This document shows positions 9,501 through 11,747 of a stretch of DNA of 11,747 nucleotides, in pieces. Source of the DNA: Phoronis pallida (taxonomy: Eukaryota > Phoronida > Phoronidae). The DNA is taken from the NCBI GenBank assembly GCA_028565715.1, contig JAOXYC010200573.1, forward strand, positions 1 through 11,747, read 5' to 3'. Below the pieces are notes generated by a model that did not search any database, was not told where the DNA came from, and saw only the letters and a list, made by a program, of their open reading frames with translations. Position 1 is the stretch's first letter; each line of letters opens with the position of its first letter. Position numbers and translations under genes: made by a program.

Positions 9501-11200
9501 TTGTGGTATGTTTGACAAAAAGACAGATAATCAAACTCATCATTTTTCAATTTTTCGACTCGACCGCGCGCTCAGAATTTCGGCCTGATCCGACCAATTA
9601 ATCTACTTTACGTTTAATCGTTCCCACATTAGTACTAAGCAGGTTTTTTAATCATTCATTTCGCATTGCTGCTGAACTGATAAGGATGCACTGTCCCCAT
9701 ATTTTCTGTTTTATTTTACATGGATAATAAATTGTTTCGACAAGAGCACATGTCTGAGCAATTAATTGTAAAAGATAAAAAAACTGTCCCTGAAGTAACT
9801 AAAGTTATCAGCAGACATTCAAGTTATTTCAACAACTAACAGAAGGATAGACCAATGCCAAATTTCACCCTCAACTTAAATTTGATGCATTTCGAAGAGC
9901 CCAACTTACCTGGCTGTTCTTTGCCACCTGAATCTGTTATGTCCAGGGCATCCATCTGTCTCATGTTCGACTCACTGAAAATAATAATAATATCAATAAT
10001 AATGATAACCCAGCATTTTTTTACCACTTTGTTTCAAAGCGACAATATATCACAAAAACACAAAATGGATACAAATTATAATTAATAAGCAGACAGTACC
10101 TGATTTTAACTACAGTAACTTAAATAATAATGACTAACATAATAAGTCAACCTGGCACCGGCGAGACTCGGCCCCAGAACATAGGGGTGTGAGTCTTAGA
10201 TCATAACAGATCAGCCTCCAGTCCACCTCCAAATATACAATAATTAATTTTTGAAAACACAAGTAGTCTCTACTGATTTTTTGACTTTTTCAGCCTATCA
10301 TATCAATAATTTTAAACGCAAGTCAAAGATATGAATAATTTTTCATTTATGACAACTATTACATTGAGTGAAGGTGGAAACATTGATTCAGAATGCTTTC
10401 ATATACGTGTCTCCTAGTAACTGAATTATTGAATAATAAATAGAGCACCTGTCTAGTCTGCAAGCTACTATGGGTTCACTTTCCATAATGGGGTACATTC
10501 TTTTTCAGTTTCACAAATAACTGACATATGTTTTGGCCAATTATTACACACTTACATTGAATGTGATGGTATTTGTGACGCTGGTGTATTACAGGCCCAC
10601 TTAAGCATGAAATATGACATGAGTAATGGCTTGGTCAATGGGATGAGGTCAGAGGTTATCTTCTGGCACGTTGGGAGATCAACACCGGCCTACAAGAGAA
10701 AAAAAAATTATTTATCAATAAACAAACATATGTATGCTTTTACTGGCCGAAAGTGACAAAATTTGAAGATAGAAAACTTGGAACCAGCCTTGTTTCGAAT
10801 GTTTGTCTTTTAAAAATTTTAAATATAGTGTTTGCCCACATCCTATCAGATAGGAAAGCCCTTTGTAAGGACTGAACACTTATAGCCATCATCGGGGGCG
10901 AGATAACGTGAAAGACCAATACCAGTCATTACTGAAGCTGAAGTGCCTGGATGAAATGTCGCACGACTATTCAATAGTAAGTTCCTGTATTTAATTAATC
11001 ATTTCTTCATACTCATACCAGGGTTTTATACCAACTCACCTGCTGACCGAGACGTGTCAGTAAAACTTGAAGTATGAGTAAATCTCTTATAATTGAGAAC
11101 CTGGAGTCGACAAATTGACACAGTCCTGAAGTAACGACACCCACAGCACTGTCACTGCAGAACAAATGGCCGACTAACATCTGGCGAGACACCTCCACAG
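456..11200 (-). CDS. NUP160: Nucleoporin Nup160, C-terminal half (18 exons, 5' part outside window)
   Basis: Nup160 is a scaffold subunit of the Y-complex (Nup107-160 complex) of the nuclear pore, needed for pore assembly and mRNA export. Joining the 18 minus-strand exons listed below gives 768 residues with no internal stop and matching phase at every junction. Recognised segments, compared from memory with human Nup160, include RDLLILQ, FKHELELGHN, RQFIVVLCERRQLQ, VEFPYIDLHDE, IIESRARSVDL, HNYYDLLYAFHI, YEHGMRLG, EYAWIV, SPKR, LPNWFITSYK, LLRLYIDYDLLEEA, GKGAEYFGIK and WLPYTALDQLL. The order is collinear with the human protein. The part seen is the alpha-helical solenoid; the N-terminal beta-propeller, roughly the first half of the usual 1400-plus residues, should lie beyond 11747. 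No frameshift or premature stop was found, so the gene looks intact. Identity is very secure; exact ends rest on manual splice calls. Confidence 0.96.
891..1032. repeat. Fold-back inverted repeat (palindromic MITE-like)
   Basis: The arms 891-944 and 978-1032 are inverted copies of about 54 nt with only a few mismatches and one indel, separated by a 33-nt AT-rich spacer. Both arms share ATAAAAAGCT, CGTATCAATGACGTT and GACTTTCGCGC. The arms are CpG-rich, unlike the surrounding intron. Small size, no coding content and intronic position fit a MITE or palindromic insertion. A 110-codon minus-strand open frame across 684-1016 is not supported as a gene. Confidence 0.75.
1325..1429 (-). CDS. NUP160: NUP160 exon Q
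   Basis: The acceptor is ttttttacag and the donor is gtaggt. The exon is 105 nt, 35 whole codons. It reads STIHFSSPSSWLPYTALDQL, then LAALRIAQTDMGVSL. Human Nup160 has VWLPYSSIDQLLQALG here. It is too short to be found by ORF length alone and was found through the WLPY motif. Confidence 0.93.
1430..2003. other. Intron P-Q, no element recognised
   Basis: 574-nt AT-rich intron. It holds a 10-bp perfect inverted repeat (CCTTATGAAG at 1566-1575, CTTCATAAGG at 1606-1615) with a 30-nt loop. A plus-strand open frame at 1909-2091 lies antisense to exon P and is a shadow. Confidence 0.6.
2004..2129 (-). CDS. NUP160: NUP160 exon P
   Basis: The acceptor is catttgcag and the donor is gtatac. The exon is 126 nt, 42 whole codons. 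It reads KINAPELLRLYIDYDLLEEA, then MFAIEYLDAATGKGAEYFGI and K, matching human AAELLRLYLNYDLLEEAVDL and YVDAVLGKGHQYFGI. The LLRLY and GKG...YFGI motifs are strong NUP160 markers. Confidence 0.95.
2130..2611. other. Intron O-P with hairpin and weak inverted repeat
   Basis: 482-nt intron. A perfect 9-bp stem lies at 2358-2366 and 2371-2379 (CACAATTTT, 4-nt loop, AAAATTGTG). A looser inverted pair at 2383-2400 and 2441-2472 shares ACCGT and ACAAATATTT with a spacing change. Neither has known function here. Confidence 0.5.
2612..2753 (-). CDS. NUP160: NUP160 exon O
   Basis: The acceptor is taatgcag and the donor is gtgagg. The exon is 142 nt: 1 + 47 codons. It reads ATDQAWYLLQSYLERYEKES, then KMLLHGFSLPNWFITSYK, matching human ATDEAWRLLSTYLERYK and LLSHGVPLPNWLINSYK. 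A 91-codon open frame at 2499-2774 in another frame is a shadow. Confidence 0.95.
2754..3095. other. Intron N-O, nothing seen
   Basis: 342-nt AT-rich intron with good splice ends; no repeat or open frame of note was recognised. Confidence 0.6.
3096..3218 (-). CDS. NUP160: NUP160 exon N
   Basis: The acceptor is tgtttcag and the donor is gtgggt. The exon is 123 nt: 1 + 40 codons + 2. It starts CVQLAQGSSYFMRGDN and contains SAWNWLVDNEIG, corresponding to the human AEAWAWLAANQL region. Conservation is lower than in neighbours, but phase and collinearity support it. Confidence 0.91.
3385..3705 (+). mobile_element. GC-rich minisatellite with Helitron-like 3' end
   Basis: A GT/CT-rich start (3385-3418) is followed by three copies of a unit of about 46 nt at 3457-3501, 3566-3612 and 3632-3678, each ending GCGCACACCCC. 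Copies two and three start 66 nt apart, and copies are preceded by CAAGG. The block ends with a hairpin, CCCGC at 3676-3680 pairing with GCGGG at 3689-3693, then CTAG at 3702-3705 followed by T. A GC hairpin about 10 nt before CTRR with a host T is the known form of a Helitron 3' end. No Rep/helicase is present, so it would be non-autonomous. The 5' end is not fixed. The content is sharply unlike the AT-rich flanks. Confidence 0.55.
3457..3678. repeat. Three-copy tandem repeat, unit about 46 nt within a 66-109 nt period
   Basis: Copies share ATGTGCA near the start, a TGC-CGTG middle and a GCGCACACCCC end. Because the repeat lacks stops, it creates open frames on both strands (3339-3739), which are not genes. 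Confidence 0.8.
4027..4206. repeat. Short element with inverted ends (about 180 bp)
   Basis: CTACGATTACATTCTTT near 4030-4046 and its inverted copy CTACGGTTACATTCTTT near 4188-4204 bound about 140 nt of sequence richer in GC than its flanks. This looks like a small transposon-derived insertion. No coding content was found. Borders and target duplication were not settled by eye. Confidence 0.5.
4277..4403 (-). CDS. NUP160: NUP160 exon M
   Basis: The acceptor is attttgcag and the donor is gtaatc. The exon is 127 nt: 2 + 41 codons + 2. It contains SESETVGLLVNVGMFDSAVV and LCQAYNLPLTQIIDGLTL, matching human VTLLVQAGLFDTAISLCQTF and KLPLTPVFEGLAF. Confidence 0.94.
4527..4800. mobile_element. MITE-like element with arms of about 80 nt and TTAA ends
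   Basis: The left arm (about 4529-4613) and right arm (about 4707-4796) are diverged inverted copies sharing CTCTGCGATGG, CAAATCAACTAG and GTGTACGAGTC. A TTAA lies at each outer end (4529-4532 and 4793-4796), followed by AGATA on the left and, inverted, GATA on the right. TTAA target sites are typical of piggyBac-type elements, so a piggyBac-derived MITE is possible. Plus-strand open frames at 4513-4701 and 4705-4986 cross it and are not genes. Confidence 0.7.
4996..5112 (-). CDS. NUP160: NUP160 exon L
   Basis: The acceptor is gtgttgtag and the donor is gtacgt. The exon is 117 nt: 2 + 38 codons + 1. It reads TQNQNLDVLELKDIEKEYML, then VHARLKLLQRDPDIALAM. It matches human IEILELEDLEKECSLARIRL and LAQHDPSAVAV. 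Confidence 0.94.
5361..5594 (-). CDS. NUP160: NUP160 exon K (longest, 234 nt)
   Basis: The acceptor is tttttcag and the donor is gtaacc. The exon has 2 bases, 77 codons and 1 base. It contains MYEHGMRLGYELPGLKGLQR, QAKCYLACLNTLRLV and STEYAWIVRPVP, then a hydrophilic, probably disordered loop ending in MSPKRMLDGEE. Human Nup160 has EYGMRLGREV, EYAWIVQPV and SPKRNHDGE here. SPKR fits a proline-directed kinase site (S-P-x-K/R); whether it is used is unknown. Confidence 0.95.
5737..5842 (-). CDS. NUP160: NUP160 exon J
   Basis: The acceptor is tttttccag and the donor is gtgaga. The exon is 106 nt: 35 codons + 1 base. It reads VVGIIESRARSVDLATHNYY followed by DLLYAFHIQRGNFRK, nearly identical to human Nup160 over this helix-rich segment. 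The last base joins CT in the next exon to make alanine, giving KAG as in the human protein. Confidence 0.95.
5843..6140. other. Intron I-J, part before the palindrome
   Basis: No gene is seen. Around 5996-6057 is one copy of a diverged dispersed repeat whose second copy lies near 10732-10793; both contain a TTTTACTGG core followed by CGAA and AATTTGAA. Confidence 0.45.
6141..6288. mobile_element. Multi-level palindrome (MITE-like)
   Basis: The arms 6141-6204 and 6226-6288 are inverted copies around a 21-nt loop, with a perfect 20-bp inner block (6185-6204 and 6226-6245). The outer ends read GGGCT and, inverted, the same. The left arm holds a 28-nt near-perfect palindrome at 6164-6191, and the right arm a weaker one at 6239-6268. 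It has no coding capacity; a plus-strand open frame at 6069-6269 runs through it by chance. Fits a MITE; family not recognised. Confidence 0.75.
6328..6424 (-). CDS. NUP160: NUP160 exon I
   Basis: The acceptor is tgtttcag and the donor is gtatgt. The exon is 97 nt: 1 + 32 codons. It reads RKDCLRQFIVVLCERRQLQT and LVEFPYIDLHDE, among the best-conserved parts (human DCLRQLVVVLCERSQLQ and DLVEFPYVNLHNE). Confidence 0.95.
6530..6720 (+). mobile_element. SINE-like retroposon core
   Basis: The plus strand contains a degenerate Pol III B-box-like GTTTGGATCCC near 6547, then CATTGTGTCTTTGGGCAAG (about 6572-6590), CCAGTCCACTCAGCTG (about 6610-6625) and GGAAGTAACCCGCG. These resemble, from memory, the conserved central domain shared by many animal SINEs (TTGTGTCCTTGGGCAAG, CCAGTCCACCCAGCTG). 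The tRNA-like head is degraded and no clear tail or target duplication is seen. It fills much of the 348-nt intron between exons H and I. Plus and minus open frames at 6477-6800 are shadows of it. Confidence 0.7.
6773..6867 (-). CDS. NUP160: NUP160 exon H
   Basis: The acceptor is tcttacag and the donor is gtacag. The exon is 95 nt: 31 codons plus two bases. It contains PTLWSKVFKHELELGHNDAA, then YAAMIANPDPT, and an arginine is completed in the next exon. Human Nup160 has IFKHHLDLGHNSQAYEALTQ and IPDSSR in the same order. A SINE-like repeat lies just downstream in the following intron. Confidence 0.94.
6946..6986. repeat. Short direct repeat ACTATAGC-ACCC
   Basis: ACTATAGCAACCC at 6946-6958 recurs as ACTATAGCGACCC at 6974-6986, 28 nt apart. 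No function is apparent. Confidence 0.4.
7178..7657. mobile_element. Large fold-back element, about 480 bp
   Basis: The outer arms about 7179-7257 and 7569-7656 are diverged inverted copies sharing CCATCTTCGATGGA, AAGGAATGAAAC and GTAAAC near the ends, with indels between them. CCATCTTCGATGG is itself self-complementary. No transposase frame is seen, so it would be non-autonomous. It makes up over half of the 880-nt intron between exons G and H. Confidence 0.65.
7261..7365. repeat. Inner hairpin nested in the fold-back
   Basis: The arms about 7261-7296 and 7329-7365 are inverted copies sharing CGAGACCACAGT, TAATA and CCAC-TGACTT, around about 32 nt. It sits at the left side of the larger fold-back, so it may be a second insertion or part of the same element. 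Confidence 0.7.
7748..7843 (-). CDS. NUP160: NUP160 exon G
   Basis: Both splice sites are weak: the acceptor is ttttggaag and the donor is gttagt. The call rests on conserved protein. The exon is 96 nt, 32 whole codons, starting VIRLFEELHLPCHVVSMATT and continuing AISCAEKDGENI. It matches human VLRLLDVIGLPELVIQLATSAI. Phase is 0 at both ends, so skipping it would keep the frame. Confidence 0.88.
8121..8253 (-). CDS. NUP160: NUP160 exon F
   Basis: The acceptor is gttgttgcag and the donor is gtcagt. The exon is 133 nt: 1 + 44 codons. It reads EPNKALDCFLSAVHGVMNEE and ends RQETLYYLK, matching human GQKALECFCQAASEVGKEEF and LQYYDK. Other open frames over this stretch are shadows. Confidence 0.93.
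8489..8644 (-). CDS. NUP160: NUP160 exon E
   Basis: The acceptor is gtttaccag and the donor is gtaagt. The exon is 156 nt: 1 + 51 codons + 2. It reads WPVSVNFLFPDYLMSKCQY, then LQSYTRLLRGWCEWN and RQFLLGQSYLNF. Human Nup160 has NCQYVQLQDYIQLLHPWCQVN and CRFMLGRCYL here. Its last two bases (AA) join T from the next exon to give asparagine. Confidence 0.93.
8645..8962. other. Intron D-E, nothing recognised
   Basis: 318-nt intron. A 106-codon minus-strand open frame at 8690-9010 overlaps exon D in another frame and shows no recognisable protein. Confidence 0.55.
8963..9119 (-). CDS. NUP160: NUP160 exon D
   Basis: The acceptor is attttccag. The donor, gtatcc, is non-consensus, chosen because it keeps phase and gives SQLL joined to WPVS, as in human LQLLWPS. 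The exon is 157 nt: 2 + 51 codons + 2. It contains PVSLAELFLIGVGGEHARI and LNPAIVILSQL, matching the human region with VELFFQEVARKHI and ITSYLLQLLW. Confidence 0.87.
9294..9631. mobile_element. Decayed hAT-like non-autonomous element
   Basis: The left end TAGTGTTGGGAATCG (9294-9308) and the right end, read inverted from 9631, TAATGTGGGAACGATT, resemble each other and the TAGTGTTGGG-type ends I associate with hAT elements. The inverted similarity continues inward to ATTAATCGTCGG (left) and ATTAATTGGTCGG (right). GATTAATCG recurs at 9326-9334 and 9351-9359. The 8-nt flanks (AGAGAGTG and GTACTAAG) do not match, so a hAT-type target duplication is not shown. No transposase frame is present. Confidence 0.55.
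9910..9974 (-). CDS. NUP160: NUP160 exon C (65 nt)
   Basis: The acceptor is ttattttcag and the donor is gtaagt. This is the shortest exon: one base, 21 codons, one base. It reads ESNMRQMDALDITDSGGKEQ, equivalent to the human stretch ESNLQHLSVLELTDSG. The ESN start and DITDSG motif make the assignment firm despite its size. Confidence 0.92.
9975..10555. other. Intron B-C with ATA-rich microsatellite
   Basis: 581-nt intron. An imperfect AAT/ATA microsatellite lies at about 9980-10008, next to the exon C acceptor. A small stem (ACTC, CCCC pairing with GGGG, GAGT) lies at about 10166-10195. Open frames on both strands at 9836-10085 are shadows of exon C plus this repeat. Confidence 0.5.
10556..10689 (-). 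CDS. NUP160: NUP160 exon B
   Basis: The acceptor is ctcttgtag and the donor is gtaagt, a consensus site. The exon is 134 nt: 44 full codons plus two bases (AT). It begins AGVDLPTCQKITSDL and contains KPLLMSYFMLKWACN, matching the human region around LLLSYYLIKWGSE. Its last two bases join the next exon to make isoleucine. Confidence 0.92.
10690..11039. other. Intron A-B with dispersed repeat copy
   Basis: 350-nt intron. Positions about 10732-10793 resemble 5996-6057 (both with TTTTACTGG, CGAA and AATTTGAA). Nothing else was recognised. Confidence 0.45.
11040..11200 (-). CDS. NUP160: NUP160 exon A (first exon in window)
   Basis: The acceptor reads ctgttcag and the donor is gtgagt. The exon is 161 nt: two bases finishing a split codon, then 53 codons. 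It starts VEVSRQMLVGHLF, contains RFSIIRDLLILQVLLTRLG and ends GQQ. This corresponds to the human segment with RDLLILQQLLMRLG, which places the window start near the middle of the protein. The preceding exon is not in the window. Confidence 0.93.
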
Positions 11201-11747
11201 CTGAACAGAAATTACGTGAGATTATAACTCAAATCAACCCAGGATTTGCTTTCCTCTGATCAAATATCTGAGACACAAGATCCCTGTACAATGAATTGTT
11301 TTTAATGTCTTTTTACTTGCTTCTCCAATGCATTACTAAAATCGTAATGATAAATCATACTTTGGGTCTATTCAAGTAAATATGTATAAGTGGGTTTTAA
11401 AGGGAAAAGCAACCGTTTTTGATGATTTTTTGAATAAAAATGATTTTTCTGATATTGCCGAACGCTACCACCCCCCCGAAAATAAGTGGACCAGTCGATA
11501 GCTGTCGTTCCCGCAATTATTCCCGTGACGTCAGATAAAGTTAACAAGCCGCCATTGCTCGCTAGACATATACGCTTCGTGAAGACCAGTTCCAGTTTAT
11601 TTACACTTTGAAGCACTTTTTGCTCGTTTTTAGCAAAATCCATCGATCTCATCGGAAGCCTTGATCCATTGTGGTATATCGACCGTAAAATTGTGACAGA
11701 TAGGCTTTGAAATGACTGAAATAGCTCAACATTTTGCCGATGAGTTT
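11201..11747. other. Intron upstream of exon A, with edge open frame
   Basis: The next NUP160 exon is not found here. From about 11397 a TTAAAGGG start leads into sequence with more CpG than the flanks and a TGACGTCA palindrome at 11526-11533. On the minus strand one frame stays open from about 11745 to 11368, around 126 codons, containing KRICLASNGG and LSDVTGIIAGTTAIDW. It does not resemble the expected Nup160 segment. It could be a repeat cut by the window edge or a piece of another coding sequence; I do not recognise it. Confidence 0.4.

Noticed and set aside
11526-11533. TGACGTCA, a cAMP-response-element-like palindrome
   Set aside because: It lies in an internal intron inside a likely repeat, with no promoter context; one 8-mer is not evidence of a regulatory site.
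1-11747. Prokaryotic systems, CRISPR array or phage genes
   Set aside because: The consistent GT-AG exon structure and NUP160 identity show animal nuclear DNA; the repeats lack the regular repeat-spacer pattern.

Overview
The window is nuclear DNA from an animal. It is AT-rich, the protein-coding signal is broken into short GT-AG exons, and the introns hold SINE-like, fold-back and Helitron-like repeats. I cannot name the species. The mix of repeats and the level of protein conservation suggest a marine invertebrate, but that is inference. I see no bacterial genes, operons, CRISPR arrays or rRNA/tRNA genes.

One gene explains nearly all the coding signal: the 3' half of NUP160 (nuclear pore complex protein Nup160, Y-complex scaffold) on the minus strand. 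I could join 18 consecutive exons from 11200 down to the stop codon at 456-458. All junctions are GT-AG, the reading phase is kept across all 17 introns, and the exons sum to 2309 nt (768 residues plus stop, with two leading bases of a split codon). The predicted protein matches, from memory, about the second half of vertebrate Nup160, from a segment containing RDLLILQ to the C-terminus. The N-terminal beta-propeller exons lie beyond 11747.

Layout: 1-455 is 3' UTR and downstream flank with several AATAAA candidates on the minus strand. 456-11200 is the gene. 11201-11747 is the next upstream intron, which holds an unexplained open stretch running off the window edge.

The introns carry most of the unusual structure: a palindrome (891-1032); a GC-rich three-copy minisatellite with a Helitron-like 3' end (about 3385-3705); an inverted-repeat element (about 4027-4206); a TTAA-flanked MITE-like element with long arms (about 4527-4800); a multi-level palindrome (6141-6288); a SINE-like core (about 6530-6720); a nested fold-back (about 7178-7657); and a decayed hAT-like element (about 9294-9631). 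The longest introns are the ones with insertions. I found no new multi-gene system. The points worth checking are the repeats and the edge open frame.
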